From Youxingia wuxianensis (GTDB lineage Bacteria; Bacillota; Clostridia; Oscillospirales; Ruminococcaceae), in contig NZ_JACRTD010000009.1 in the NCBI RefSeq assembly GCF_014385085.1, positions 47,041-111,040 on the forward strand: a stretch of 64,000 nt of DNA. The letters run 5' to 3'. The notes below the pieces were generated by a model. It was not told the origin of the DNA, ran no database searches, and saw only the letters and a list, made by a program, of their open reading frames with translations. The translations under genes were made by a program, and so were the position numbers. Shown one piece after another: positions 8,977 through 18,813 of the stretch (position 1 is its first letter; the number at the start of each line of letters is the position of its first letter).

Positions 8977-10797
8977 TTTTTTCATAATAGCACGCATACG
9001 CTGGGCATGGTCTAAAATCTGTTTGCGGATACGGATATTTTTTGGGGTAACCTCCAGCAGTTCGTCCTCTCCTAAAAACTCAAGCGCTTCTTCCAAAGAA
9101 AATTTTCTGGGCGGAGTCAGGCGCAAAGCTTCGTCGCTTCCGGAGGCGCGCATATTGGTGACATGCTTCTTTTTGCATACATTCACCGCTATATCCTCCG
9201 CTTTTGGGGACATTCCCACTACCATTCCCGCATAAACAGCTTCCCCCGGATCAATAAACAAAGTGCCCCTCTCCTGGGCATTATACAGCCCATAGGTCAC
9301 CGCTTCACCAGTTTCAAAAGCAATCAGGGAACCATAGTTGCGCCGGGGAATTTCCCCCTTAAAAGGAGCATAGCCATGGAACAGGGTATTTAATATGCCC
9401 TCCCCTTTGGTATCGGTTAAAAATTCGTTTTTATAACCGAACAGCCCTCTTTCCGGAATAATAAATACCATTCTCATCCGGCTGCCCATAGGGTCCATGG
9501 ATTGCAGTTCTCCTTTTCTGGGGCCCATTTTTTCCATCACTGCCCCGGACATCTCCGCCGGAACGTCAATGGTCAATTCTTCGTACGGCTCGCACTTCTG
9601 GCCGTCAATATCCCTCATCAATACCTTCGGGGTGCTTACCTGAAATTCATACCCTTCCCGGCGCATATTTTCAATCAAAATAGAAAGGTGCATTTCTCCC
9701 CGGCCGCATACGATAAAACTGTCCGCGCTGTCCCCATCGGATACCCGAAGGGAAACATCCCGCAGCAGCTCCCGATACAGCCGTTCCCGCAGCTGGCGGG
9801 AGGTGACAAATTTGCCTTCTCTGCCTGCAAAAGGACTGTTGTTTACCGAAAAGGTCATCTCTACCGTAGGCTCGGAAATTTTTACAAAAGGAATTGGTTC
9901 CACCAGCTCGGGGGAGCATACCGTGTTGCCGATATTGACATTTTCAATACCGGAAAACATAACAATATCCCCTACGGTAGCGCTGTCCACCTGGGTGCGG
10001 TTAACCCCGCTGAACTGATAAATAGCAGTAATCTTCGCCTTGCTTTTTAAATCCGGATCATGGTAGTCGCACACCACTACTTCCTGGTTTTGTTTTAAGG
10101 TGCCTCTTTCAATGCGTCCTACCGCTATACGCCCTACATATTCATTGTAATCAATAGAAGATACCAGCACAGAAGTAGGACCCTGCGGATCTCCCTGAGG
10201 CGCTTTAATATAATCCACAATCGTATCCAGAAGCGGTTTTAAATCTGTGCCTTCCTTATCCGGGGAATAGGAGGCGGTGCCGTCCCGTCCGGAGCAGAAC
10301 ACCATGGGGCTGTCCAATTGTTCATCTGAAGCGCCCAAATCCATGAGCAGTTCCAGCACTTCATCAATCACTTCATATACCCGAGCGTCCGGCCGGTCAA
10401 TTTTATTGACCACAATAATGACCGCCAAATCCAGCTCCAGGGCCTTGCTTAATACAAACCGGGTTTGAGGCATCGGCCCTTCCGCCGCGTCCACCAACAG
10501 GAGCACCCCGTTGACCATTTTTAAAACCCGTTCCACTTCTCCCCCAAAATCCGCGTGTCCTGGGGTATCAACAATGTTGATCTTTACATCGCCATACTGA
10601 CAGGAGGCGTTTTTGGCCAGAATGGTAATTCCTCTTTCCCGCTCAATGTCGTTGGAATCCATCACCCGCTCCTGTACCACCTGATTTTCCCGGAAGGTGC
10701 CGCTTTGTTTGAGCATCCCGTCCACCAAGGTGGTCTTACCGTGGTCTACATGAGCTATAATCGCGATATTTCGCAGTTCATCCCGTTTGATATTCAT
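8974..10797 (-). CDS. typA: ribosome-associated GTPase TypA/BipA
   Basis: 607 residues, full length. The EF-G-like G domain shows G1 [10 protein letters not shown]2/G3 RGITI and [14 protein letters not shown], and G4 NKIDRP; domain II, an EF-G domain V-like part and the BipA-specific C-terminal region follow, ending in an Arg/Lys-rich tail. It binds 70S ribosomes and is needed for efficient ribosome assembly and stress adaptation. AGGAAG lies 8 nt before the ATG. It is a single-gene transcript with its own promoter at 10838-10866 and the shared terminator at 8931. Confidence 0.97.
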   Translation of the reverse strand: MNIKRDELRNIAIIAHVDHGKTTLVDGMLKQSGTFRENQVVQERVMDSNDIERERGITILAKNASCQYGDVKINIVDTPGHADFGGEVERVLKMVNGVLLLVDAAEGPMPQTRFVLSKALELDLAVIIVVNKIDRPDARVYEVIDEVLELLMDLGASDEQLDSPMVFCSGRDGTASYSPDKEGTDLKPLLDTIVDYIKAPQGDPQGPTSVLVSSIDYNEYVGRIAVGRIERGTLKQNQEVVVCDYHDPDLKSKAKITAIYQFSGVNRTQVDSATVGDIVMFSGIENVNIGNTVCSPELVEPIPFVKISEPTVEMTFSVNNSPFAGREGKFVTSRQLRERLYRELLRDVSLRVSDGDSADSFIVCGRGEMHLSILIENMRREGYEFQVSTPKVLMRDIDGQKCEPYEELTIDVPAEMSGAVMEKMGPRKGELQSMDPMGSRMRMVFIIPERGLFGYKNEFLTDTKGEGILNTLFHGYAPFKGEIPRRNYGSLIAFETGEAVTYGLYNAQERGTLFIDPGEAVYAGMVVGMSPKAEDIAVNVCKKKHVTNMRASGSDEALRLTPPRKFSLEEALEFLGEDELLEVTPKNIRIRKQILDHAQRMRAIMKK

Positions 10798-10837
10798 CTT
10801 TAAAACTTCCTATGTTATCAGATTTTTTCACCGTACT

Positions 10838-10866
10838 ATCATACCCCCAAACCCACCTGCTGTCAA
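10838..10866 (-). promoter_or_regulatory. SigA-type promoter of typA
   Basis: Minus strand TTGACA, 17 bp, TATGAT, ending 40 bp before the typA start codon. Confidence 0.75.
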
Positions 10867-10916
10867 GGTTTGCGGGGAAATCATCCTATGAATCTAAACA
10901 TACAGGCCCTCTCTCC

Positions 10917-10956
10917 CAAAAGGGCGATGACGGTCAAACCCGTCATCGCCCTTTTT
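10917..10956 (-). terminator. terminator after the PAS-GGDEF gene
   Basis: A perfect 13-bp stem (AGGGCGATGACGG with its complement, loop of 6) at 10921-10952, flanked by A4 and T5. It lies directly downstream of the minus-strand cyclase gene and may also work in the other direction. Confidence 0.75.
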
Positions 10957-10967
10957 CATAAAAATTT

Positions 10968-12188
10968 TTAAGGGGCAGGGAAGCTCAAGCGCCCCGCGTC
11001 AGTAAGTACGTAGCCGTTTTTTCCCGCCCGCTTGGCACAATACAGCACTTGATCCGCCGCCTGAAACAGATGGACATAATCCTGTCCATCCTGAGGATAA
11101 CACGCGATGCCGATACTGCAGGAAGTGTAGGTCTCCCTGTCCTCTTCCAAAGAAAAATGCAGCGCCTGCAAAAGGTCCGACGCCTTTCTTTCCAGCTGAT
11201 CCTGACTTATATTTTTCATCAGCACGGCAAATTCATCGCCGCCTACCCGTCCAACAATATCAGAATTGCGAAACTGGGCGAACAGCTTTTCCCCGAAGGT
11301 GGAAATCACCTGATCTCCTAACAGATGTCCTTTGGTATCGTTGATCTGTTTAAAATTATCAATGTCTATGGCAATCAATGCATGAAACCCATTTTCTCCA
11401 TTGTTCTCCAAAAATTTATCCACCAAAAGCTGAGTCGTTTCCCGGTTATAAAGCCCGGAAAGCAGATCCTTTTGCGCTTTGATCCGCAGCCGTTCATTTT
11501 CTTGTTTTTGCCGGTCAATATCCTCTATGCGCCCTACAATTCTTTCCGCCGCACCCTGCCTGGTTAAAATCACGGAAGCCCTTATCGAGCACCAATGCCA
11601 GCTGCCGTCTGTTTTTTTCATCCGGACTTCTGCCCGTTGGAAACTTTCCCCCCGCTCAAACCGGCCCAGTACGTCGGTTAGTATCTGCCGATCCTGTGTA
11701 TCGATAATCTCCGAGGTTTCCAGCGCTTTGGAAAAACCCGGTATTTCCATTGGCCGGCCAAACAGCCGTTTCCAAGCGGAGGAATAAAACCGGCAGGTAT
11801 CGTCCGCAAACGTGTATTCGTAGATAATATTTTGCGACTGTTCCGCTACCAGCCGGTATCTTTCTTCATTGAGCAGCACCTTCCGATGATTTTCCTGAAT
11901 GTTATCCATCAGCAGATTAAACGCCAGACAAATTTCTCCCATTCCATTTTCTTTGTGATAATCCACCCTTTGGGAATAATCCCCGTCTCTTCCTTTATGG
12001 ATTGCGTCCAGCAGTTTCTCCCTAGGTTCTCTAAGGGCCTTGAAGCGAACGACAAACGCTGTCGTTACCACCGCCAGCGCCACTGCTAAAAAAACGCAAA
12101 GCCCTAAGAGGATTGCCTGAAAATTAGGAGATGGGGAAGCAGATATCTGCAAAAGGGATACCATTGCCGCAATATAAAATATCCGCAT
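10968..12188 (-). CDS. membrane-bound PAS-GGDEF diguanylate cyclase
   Basis: 406 residues. A short N-terminal stretch and one strong membrane segment (about 25-48) lead into a HAMP-like linker, a PAS domain (about 110-225) and a GGDEF domain (about 235-395). The active site is an intact GGDEF (316-320), and the product-binding inhibitory site RxxD is present five residues before it (R307-NS-D310). The protein should therefore make cyclic di-GMP and be feedback inhibited. GGGGGG lies 9 nt before the ATG. It follows the EAL gene upstream by 24 bp, so a synthase and a probable degrading enzyme are co-transcribed. Confidence 0.9.
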   Translation of the reverse strand: MRIFYIAAMVSLLQISASPSPNFQAILLGLCVFLAVALAVVTTAFVVRFKALREPREKLLDAIHKGRDGDYSQRVDYHKENGMGEICLAFNLLMDNIQENHRKVLLNEERYRLVAEQSQNIIYEYTFADDTCRFYSSAWKRLFGRPMEIPGFSKALETSEIIDTQDRQILTDVLGRFERGESFQRAEVRMKKTDGSWHWCSIRASVILTRQGAAERIVGRIEDIDRQKQENERLRIKAQKDLLSGLYNRETTQLLVDKFLENNGENGFHALIAIDIDNFKQINDTKGHLLGDQVISTFGEKLFAQFRNSDIVGRVGGDEFAVLMKNISQDQLERKASDLLQALHFSLEEDRETYTSCSIGIACYPQDGQDYVHLFQAADQVLYCAKRAGKNGYVLTDAGRLSFPAP

Positions 12189-12212
12189 TTCTTGCTGGAC
12201 CCCCCTTTATTT

Positions 12213-14450
12213 TTAAAATATCTGCCGCTCAAATTCCTCTGCAGACATGGGTTGGGCAAAATAAAATCCTTGGACTATGTCACATCCGGTCCCGTCCAGC
12301 AAATCCAACTGCTCTTTGGTTTCCACGCCTTCTGCTACAACCATTATATGCAAATGTTTTGCCATTAATATCACGTCGCGGATTACCGTTTGGCTTCGGG
12401 AGGTCTGCGGCTGCGCCGCAAAAAACTCCCTGTCCAATTTCAGCACATCCACCGGCAGGTCCTTAAGCAGATTAAGGGAAGAATATCCGGTCCCAAAATC
12501 GTCCATGGCAATTCTAAAGCCATCTTGCTGGAGTTCTTCCATCATTTGCGCCAGCTGCTGAGTATCCTTAAATTCCTGTGCTGCGCTTTCTGTAAGCTCC
12601 AATTCTATCAGTTTAGGCGGCACTTTCCAGCGCGCGGCAGTTTCCTTTACCTTGGCGACAAACTGGCTGTCATGCAAATTTACCCGAGAAATATTCACCG
12701 CCACCGGAATAGGGGTATACCCTTGTTCCAGCCATCGGCTGATCCTCTGGCACACTTGGTCCAGAACATAATTATCCAAACGGATGACAAACTCATTTTT
12801 TTCAAACACCGGAAGGAAATCCCCTGGCAGCAAAAGCCCTTTTTGGGGGTGCTCCCAGCGGATAAGGGCTTCCGCCCCGGCAATTTTTTTGGTGCTTAAA
12901 AAAACTTTCGGCTGAAAATACACCTGAAATTCCTGATTTTCAAGGGCTGCCTCCATCTGATCCTCGATCGCCTTTTCCCGAATAATCTCCGAGCGAAGCT
13001 GTTCGTCGTAATAGGAAATTTTATTTTCATGGCTTCCTTTAATTCGCCGTTTTGCAATGGTAGCCCGATCTCTAATCCGACTCACATCTAACGTTTTATC
13101 ATGGATAAGATAAACCCCGAAAGAAAGGATAATCTCATATTGATGGTTGCCGCCGCTTGCTCCGCAAATTTGATCGGCCAGGGTGTGCAGGCGCTGTTCC
13201 AGCTGATGGGGCTCGGTGTAGCGGATAAGCGCCCCAAAGTTATCCGAGGACACCCTCGCGAAAACTTCCCCCTCCTGGGCCCAGTCTTTCAAGATCCCCC
13301 AAATGAAACAAAGCATCTCATTGCCTGCATCGTGTCCGAACAGATCGTTAAACACTTTGAATTTATCAATATCAAAAATAATCATAGCATAATGGTATTC
13401 CGAACTGGATGCTAATATCTCCTGTGCGTCCAGCAAGAATTTATTCCAGTTGCGCCCGCCGGTAAGCCGGTCCTTGTAAGCCAGCTGCCGAAGTTTCTCC
13501 CGGTTTTTCTTTTCCCGGCGCATATTATAAATAAGCAGTCCCAAAAAAGCCGCCGCTACAACAAAACAGGCAAACAGGGTAAGCAAACTCATCTGCAGCG
13601 ACCGCTTGGTAATCACATCTGCGGAAACCACCGAAAGTACAAACCAGTCGTTAATTCCAATGGGCGTATAATTTAAATATCTTTTCTCGCCCTCATACTG
13701 GTAAGAAAATCCGCCGTCTTGCTTTTTTTTCAAATTTTCTCGGATAGCGTCCTCTTCCTGTTTGGAAAAACCGTCGTCTTTTTCCACGATATCAAACAGG
13801 TTTTTCGCTCCTTCTATTCCTTTCGGATGGTGGGTCTCTATTACAATTTCTCCGTCGGCGTCTATAATATAAGAATATCCCTCTCCGTCAAAAGTGGACA
13901 CATCCAAAGTATCTACCAAAAATCCCGTATCAAATGTTGCAAACAGCACCCCTACCGGCAGCTGCCCGCTGTAGTGGTAAATTGGCACAGCATAAACATT
14001 AATCACCCCGCCGCCGATTCGGTCAATCAGCCGGTCGGAAACGGTGGAAAACCCTGCCATCGCCCGCTGGTAATATTCCCGGTCGGAAAAATCCATGGTT
14101 TCTCCGTCTGTGGTGTAAGCAATCCCAGAAACAGAAATAATCCCCATTCTTAAAAATCTCCTGGAGAATTTTTGACGGTTTAATCGGCTTACCTGTTCCT
14201 GGATATCAAAGGTTTTTTCCGATCCCATCACAGCGGAAATCCCTTCTAAGGTTTCCAGATCGCTTTCAATCTGTTTGGAAACAAGGCGGGCTCCCTGCTG
14301 AGCAACCTCCGAAAGATATCCTTTTGTCTCCTGTGCCAGCGTCGTCTGAACCGCATGCAAATACCACCCGCCGGTAAAGACGAGCCCTAAAACAGCAGCA
14401 ATCAACAGTAAAATTGGCTTGAGTAGGATTCCCTTTTTCCCTAAGGTCAT
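12213..14450 (-). CDS. Cache-GGDEF-EAL cyclic di-GMP phosphodiesterase
   Basis: 745 residues: a membrane segment (about 10-30), an extracellular Cache-type sensor (about 35-275, with SDREYYQRAM), a second membrane segment (about 280-305), a GGDEF domain and a C-terminal EAL domain (about 490-740). The GGDEF signature is replaced by SSDNF and no RxxD inhibitory site precedes it, so cyclase activity is unlikely; the domain may instead bind GTP and regulate. The EAL domain keeps its catalytic set: EALIRW, the NISRVN Asn, the ELTES Glu, DDFGTGYSS, LKLD and the VAEGVET Glu. The likely net role is cyclic di-GMP hydrolysis controlled by an external ligand. AAAGGGGCG precedes the ATG. Confidence 0.9.
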   Translation of the reverse strand: MTLGKKGILLKPILLLIAAVLGLVFTGGWYLHAVQTTLAQETKGYLSEVAQQGARLVSKQIESDLETLEGISAVMGSEKTFDIQEQVSRLNRQKFSRRFLRMGIISVSGIAYTTDGETMDFSDREYYQRAMAGFSTVSDRLIDRIGGGVINVYAVPIYHYSGQLPVGVLFATFDTGFLVDTLDVSTFDGEGYSYIIDADGEIVIETHHPKGIEGAKNLFDIVEKDDGFSKQEEDAIRENLKKKQDGGFSYQYEGEKRYLNYTPIGINDWFVLSVVSADVITKRSLQMSLLTLFACFVVAAAFLGLLIYNMRREKKNREKLRQLAYKDRLTGGRNWNKFLLDAQEILASSSEYHYAMIIFDIDKFKVFNDLFGHDAGNEMLCFIWGILKDWAQEGEVFARVSSDNFGALIRYTEPHQLEQRLHTLADQICGASGGNHQYEIILSFGVYLIHDKTLDVSRIRDRATIAKRRIKGSHENKISYYDEQLRSEIIREKAIEDQMEAALENQEFQVYFQPKVFLSTKKIAGAEALIRWEHPQKGLLLPGDFLPVFEKNEFVIRLDNYVLDQVCQRISRWLEQGYTPIPVAVNISRVNLHDSQFVAKVKETAARWKVPPKLIELELTESAAQEFKDTQQLAQMMEELQQDGFRIAMDDFGTGYSSLNLLKDLPVDVLKLDREFFAAQPQTSRSQTVIRDVILMAKHLHIMVVAEGVETKEQLDLLDGTGCDIVQGFYFAQPMSAEEFERQIF

Positions 14451-14858
14451 AGTATACGCCCCTTTATGCGTATTTTCTGTCGAAATCTAGGATAAATACC
14501 TTTTCAGCTTTTCTATATCTTCCGCACTTTCCTTGGCGGTCTCCAAGCGAATCCGTCCCTGTTTGCAAAGCTTGTCCAAATAGGCGGGCAGGGTCTGCCT
14601 GCCTTCCCGGGCGCCGGTTTGCATCCTATATGTCCACCGCCTGCTTCAGACAATAAAAGGCAAAAATAAACGCCATACGGGTCTCCAGCGCTTATCGGTG
14701 AAGCCTCCTATGGCGGCGCGCTGATCATTACCTCTTCCTAAAGGACGTAACTTTTCAGCATTTTGTCATTTAGTTTCATATAGTCGTCTTTGCTTTATTA
14801 AGTGTACAATCAGTTTTCTTGGTTGTCAAGAAATTTGACCAAATCCGTACATAATCCA
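14451..14858. other. intergenic region with decayed coding sequence
   Basis: 408 bp between the EAL gene and atpD. Its left part holds the pilT-like remnant. The right part (14760-14858) is AT-rich, carries no clear terminator for the ATPase operon and shows no gene. Confidence 0.5.
14487..14760 (-). pseudogene. remnant of a pilT-like twitching ATPase gene (3' end)
   Basis: A 45-codon stretch from 14624 to the stop at 14487 reads MQTGAREGRQTLPAYLDKLC, then KQGRI and a LETAKESAEDIEKLKRYL-type tail. This follows the conserved C-terminus of PilT ATPases (MQTG...GMQT...L..L...G.I....A......L...L). Upstream the similarity is broken by stops and frame changes. In the same frame WTYRMQTG is preceded by a stop, and a neighbouring frame contains RMAFIFAF where PilT has its RVAAFEI-type segment. 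No full gene can be assembled, so this is a decayed relic. It lies between the ATPase operon and the EAL gene. Confidence 0.5.
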
Positions 14859-15491
14859 TCATATTTCTTCTTCCTGCGACTTCATTTTCACTTCTTTTAT
14901 CACTTTCAGCCGGGAAAATTCCTCCCGTTCTTTTTCTTCCAGCGAATCCCCAATAAATTTTACCGTATTGCGAAAGCGCGGGATAACGATGTTTTCCAGT
15001 GCGTTTGCCCGCCGCTGGGTCTTTTGGATCGCGTTTCCCAATCGGTAAACGCTGTTTTCCACCTCTGCCAAAAGCACGGTAATCTGTTTCGCTTTTTTAA
15101 AGCACACATAAGCGTAGTCAAACCGGGAGTTGGTCTGGTCCAGCCCATAACAAATCCCATAGTCCTTCTCTTCCCAATGGACGTTAGGAATTTCTACCCC
15201 CATAACGCTGCGGTAGGTAATGGTCACGCCATCGTCAATCGGCACTGCCATGGCCAGTTCCTGGACCACCCCCAGGGTAATATTCGCCTCCTGCAGCGCC
15301 TTATACGCTTTTTCGTAGGTTTCCCGAATTTCTCCCCGGAGCTGTTTTGCCTTATCCATGAGCAGCATCATCTCCCGGATCAGAATATTGCGCTTGCGGT
15401 CCAAAAGGTCAAAGCCCACAACCGACAGCTGCAGGGATTTGTTGGTGCTGATCAAGTTCCCTTTGGTTGGGGTGATATTCATCTGATCCAT
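14859..15491 (-). CDS. atpD: V/A-type ATP synthase subunit D
   Basis: 210 residues, the central-stalk rotor subunit that couples catalytic A3B3 rotation to the membrane ring. The family pattern is clear: NITPTKGNL at the N-terminus, long helices at both ends, and the RRANALENIVIPR segment conserved near the C-terminal helix. The ATG at 15491 has AGGAGGAACATC upstream; the longer frame to 15548 runs into the palindromic element and has no ribosome site. It is the last gene of the operon, separated from atpB by a cloverleaf element. Confidence 0.95.
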   Translation of the reverse strand: MDQMNITPTKGNLISTNKSLQLSVVGFDLLDRKRNILIREMMLLMDKAKQLRGEIRETYEKAYKALQEANITLGVVQELAMAVPIDDGVTITYRSVMGVEIPNVHWEEKDYGICYGLDQTNSRFDYAYVCFKKAKQITVLLAEVENSVYRLGNAIQKTQRRANALENIVIPRFRNTVKFIGDSLEEKEREEFSRLKVIKEVKMKSQEEEI

Positions 15492-15512
15492 GATGTTCCT
15501 CCTTCGCTTGAG

Positions 15513-15592
15513 CCCGGGGGCTCCGGCGGCTTCGCCGTGCCCGGCCAAAGGCCGGGCCTGCCGTGTTTCACACGGCAGCCGGAGCCCCCGGG
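15513..15592. repeat. three-armed palindromic (cloverleaf-like) intergenic element, copy 2
   Basis: An outer 14-bp perfect stem CCCGGGGGCTCCGG (15513-15526) pairs with 15579-15592. It encloses hairpins CGGC-TTC-GCCG (15527-15537), GCCCGGCC-AAA-GGCCGGGC (15539-15557) and CTGCCGTG-TTTCA-CACGGCAG (15558-15578), with at most one unpaired base between arms. It occupies most of the atpB-atpD gap, so it would be transcribed in the operon mRNA just before the atpD ribosome site. Confidence 0.8.
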
Positions 15593-15605
15593 GCCAGTTT
15601 CCCCT

Positions 15606-17012
15606 CTAGCCTTCCTTGGGGCTGAATTTCATTTTCGCCGCTTCCGGCTGATAATAGGTTTCCAGCAGCTTATCGTCCACCCGGTCCAGTTCCTCCCGGG
15701 GCAGCAGAGAAAGCAGCGCCCAACCCAAATCCAAGGTCTGGGCAATGGGACGGTTTTCCTCAAATCCTTGGTTTACAAAATGTTCTTCAAACATCCGGCC
15801 AAAGTACAAATATTGTTTATCAATATCCGAAAGTTCCTCCTCGCCGATCACTGACGCCAGCGCCCGGGCGTCCTGCACCTTGGCATAGCTTGCGAACAGC
15901 TGATTGGCGCAGGCGCTGTGGTCCGCCCGGGTATATCCTTCGCCGATGCCGTCCTTCATCAGTCGAGAGAGGGAAGGCAGTACAGAAATCGGGGGATAAA
16001 TCCCGGTCTGGTCCAGCGTACGGTCCAAAACAATCTGCCCTTCTGTAATATATCCTGTCAGATCGGGCACCGGATGGGTAATATCATCATTCGGCATAGT
16101 AAGAATAGGGATCTGCGTAACCGAACCGGGACATCCTTCAATTACCCCCGCCCGTTCATACAAACTGGCCAAATCTGAATACAGATAACCCGGATATCCT
16201 TTTCTTCCGGGAATTTCCCCTTTGGAGGAGGAGAACTCCCGCAGCGCCTCACAGTAGGAGGTAATATCCGTCATAATTACCAGCACATGCATATTTTTCT
16301 CAAAGGCCAGATATTCCGCCGCGCAAAGCGCGCAGCGGGGAGTTAAAATACGTTCAATAATCGGGTCGTTGGAAAGGTTTAAAAACATGACTACTTTTTC
16401 CATAACCCCGGATTCTTCAAAGCACCGTTTAAAATAGTCCGCCACATCATTTTTTACTCCCATAGCGGCAAAAACAATCACAAAATTTTCCGCTCCTTCC
16501 CCGGAAAGCTGGGCCTGACGGACAATCTGTACCGCTAATTTGTTATGGTTCATACCGGATCCGGAAAAGATAGGCAGCTTCTGCCCCCGGATCAGGGTAG
16601 TCAGTGCGTCTATGGAGGAAATTCCAGTGTTAATATAGTTTCTGGGATATTCCCGTTTCACCGGGTTTAATGGTTTCCCGTTAATATCCTGGCTTTTTTC
16701 GCTGAACACCTGTCCCAGCCCGTCAATAGGCCGGCCGGCCCCGTTAAAGGTCCTCCCCAGAATTTCCGGGGAAAGGGACAGTTCCACCGGGTGACCCAAC
16801 AGGGTGGTGCGCACATTATCCAGCGCCATACCGGAAGTGCCTTCAAACACCTGAATTACCGCTCGGTTCCCATCGATCTGAACCACACGTCCAAACCGGC
16901 GTTCTCCGCTGTCTAGGGTTAACTCCACCATTTCATCAAAGGCGATGGAAGACGCGCTGTCCAGCGCGATTAACGGCCCGTTGATATCGCTGAGGCCTAC
17001 CAGTTGTATCAT
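15606..17012 (-). CDS. atpB: V/A-type ATP synthase subunit B
   Basis: 468 residues, the regulatory nucleotide-binding subunit alternating with A in the soluble head. Recognised by the beta-barrel start, [13 protein letters not shown], the degenerate P-loop region [12 protein letters not shown] typical of B subunits, and [20 protein letters not shown]. It starts at an ATG with GGGTGAAG just upstream, 19 bp after atpA. Confidence 0.97.
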   Translation of the reverse strand: MIQLVGLSDINGPLIALDSASSIAFDEMVELTLDSGERRFGRVVQIDGNRAVIQVFEGTSGMALDNVRTTLLGHPVELSLSPEILGRTFNGAGRPIDGLGQVFSEKSQDINGKPLNPVKREYPRNYINTGISSIDALTTLIRGQKLPIFSGSGMNHNKLAVQIVRQAQLSGEGAENFVIVFAAMGVKNDVADYFKRCFEESGVMEKVVMFLNLSNDPIIERILTPRCALCAAEYLAFEKNMHVLVIMTDITSYCEALREFSSSKGEIPGRKGYPGYLYSDLASLYERAGVIEGCPGSVTQIPILTMPNDDITHPVPDLTGYITEGQIVLDRTLDQTGIYPPISVLPSLSRLMKDGIGEGYTRADHSACANQLFASYAKVQDARALASVIGEEELSDIDKQYLYFGRMFEEHFVNQGFEENRPIAQTLDLGWALLSLLPREELDRVDDKLLETYYQPEAAKMKFSPKEG

Positions 17013-17031
17013 TCTTCACCCACGCCCTTTC

Positions 17032-18792
17032 TTAAAATTGCTGGTCTAAGCCGGCCAGTTTTTCATCGATCTGTTTATAGTAATCATCAAACAGCTCCAG
17101 CTGGCTGTTGGGTATGTCATATTTCATCTTGGTCAGCTTGTCAACCAGTCCTGCGGCGGCAATCTCCGAAATAGGCACCCCTTTGGTTACCAATGCTTTG
17201 GCTTTGTCATAGAAATATAAAATTACTTCCATCATCTTAAGCTGTTTGGACAAAGGGACATAGGTATCCTCTTTATGATAGGCATTCTGCTGCAAAAAGC
17301 CCACCCGGATAATTTTTGCCGTTTCAATGACCAGCTTCTGATCGTCCGGCAGCACATCCGAACCAATCAGTTTTACAATTTCCATCAGTTTGTTTTCTTC
17401 CAGCAGCAAAGAAGCAATCTGCTGGCGCCGGAGCAAAAAGTCCGGAGAAATATTCTTCCGGTACCATCCGGACAGATCGTCCAGATATTCACTGTAGCTG
17501 GTATTCCAGTTAATCGCCGGGTAATGCCGGGCATACGCCAAAGATTTATCCAGCGCCCAAAAACAACGAACAAACCGCTTGGTGTTTTGGGTTACCGGTT
17601 CAGAGAAGTCCGCTCCCTGGGGAGAGACCGCCCCAATAATAGAAACGGATCCTTCCCTTCCATTTAAATTGGTCATATAGCCCGCCCGTTCGTAGAACTG
17701 GGAGATTCGGGAGGGCAGGTAAGCGGGAAAGCCTTCTTCCGCAGGCATCTCTTCCAGCCGCCCGGAAATTTCCCGAAGCGCCTCCGCCCAGCGGGAAGTG
17801 CTGTCCGCCATCACCGCCACATGATATCCCATATCCCGGTAATATTCCGCTAACGTGATCCCCGTATAGATAGAAGCTTCTCTGGCGGCTACCGGCATAT
17901 TGGAAGTATTGGCGATGAGCACGGTGCGGTCGGTTAACGGCCTGCCGGATTTTGGGTCGATCAGTCCTCCAAATTCTTTTAACACCTGGGTCATCTCGTT
18001 GCCCCGTTCGCCGCAGCCGATATATACAATAATATCCGCGTCGCACCATTTGGCCAGCTGATGCTGGGTCATGGTTTTTCCCGTTCCAAATCCCCCCGGC
18101 ACCGCGGCGGTACCGCCTTTGGCAATAGGGAAGAGGGTATCGATCACCCTTTGTCCCGTAATCAGCGGCCGGTCGATGGCAAGCCGTTCTTTGACCGGAC
18201 GGGCTCTGCGGATAGGCCATTTCTGGGAAAGGGAAAGGGAATGTTCTTTTCCTTTGTCATCTTTAATTACTGCCAGGACGTCTTTTACGGTATATTCTCC
18301 ATTTTCCGCCGCGGAAATCACCGTTCCTTCCAGGGCAGGAGGAACCATCGCCCGGTGTTCCACCATCGAGCTCTCCGGACACAGGGCAAAAATATCCCCG
18401 CCCTTTACCCTCTCTCCAGGCGCCACCTTCATGGTTACCGTCCAGGTTTTTTCTGTATCCAAAGAATGAATATCGCTGCCGGCGCTGATAAACGCCCCTT
18501 CCTTGGAAGCGATTTCTGCCAGGGGCCGCTGAATGCCGTCAAAAATATTGGAAATAATCCCCGGGCCCAGGCTGGCGCACAGCGGCCCGCCGGTACCAAG
18601 CACCGGATCTCCCTTGCGAAGACCGGTAGTTCCCTCATACACCTGAATGGTAGTGCGTTTTTTAGAAATATTGATCACTTCGCCAATCAGCCGGTTTTTC
18701 CCCACATATACCATTTCCATCATCTGAAAATCCTGGGTATCACGGACGGTGACAACCGGGCCGTTGATGGAATAAACTACATTTTCACTCAA
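17032..18792 (-). CDS. atpA: V/A-type ATP synthase subunit A (catalytic)
   Basis: 586 residues, the ATP-hydrolysing/synthesising subunit. Walker A is GGFGTGKT (233-240), the non-homologous insert of A subunits occupies about 115-190, and the catalytic-site segments CGERGNEMTQVL and MADSTSRWAEALREISGRLE are intact. Translation begins at TTG (18792), with AGGGGTGATATC upstream. Whether the enzyme moves H+ or Na+ and works mainly as a synthase or a pump cannot be read from this subunit. Confidence 0.97.
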   Translation of the reverse strand: MSENVVYSINGPVVTVRDTQDFQMMEMVYVGKNRLIGEVINISKKRTTIQVYEGTTGLRKGDPVLGTGGPLCASLGPGIISNIFDGIQRPLAEIASKEGAFISAGSDIHSLDTEKTWTVTMKVAPGERVKGGDIFALCPESSMVEHRAMVPPALEGTVISAAENGEYTVKDVLAVIKDDKGKEHSLSLSQKWPIRRARPVKERLAIDRPLITGQRVIDTLFPIAKGGTAAVPGGFGTGKTMTQHQLAKWCDADIIVYIGCGERGNEMTQVLKEFGGLIDPKSGRPLTDRTVLIANTSNMPVAAREASIYTGITLAEYYRDMGYHVAVMADSTSRWAEALREISGRLEEMPAEEGFPAYLPSRISQFYERAGYMTNLNGREGSVSIIGAVSPQGADFSEPVTQNTKRFVRCFWALDKSLAYARHYPAINWNTSYSEYLDDLSGWYRKNISPDFLLRRQQIASLLLEENKLMEIVKLIGSDVLPDDQKLVIETAKIIRVGFLQQNAYHKEDTYVPLSKQLKMMEVILYFYDKAKALVTKGVPISEIAAAGLVDKLTKMKYDIPNSQLELFDDYYKQIDEKLAGLDQQF

Positions 18793-18813
18793 GATATCAC
18801 CCCTCTGCGACCA

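Noticed and set aside
8609..9015. Open frames crossing the 164-bp repeat units
   Set aside because: They arise from the repeat, lack ribosome sites and have biased composition; the hairpins explain the sequence better.
15558..15578. CCGTGTTTCACACGG as a parS half-site
   Set aside because: It shares TGTTTCAC by chance; it is the third arm of a cloverleaf element and lacks the GTGAAACA half.
14802..15854. 350-codon plus-strand frame over atpD and atpB
   Set aside because: Shadow of two well-supported genes and passes through a palindromic element.
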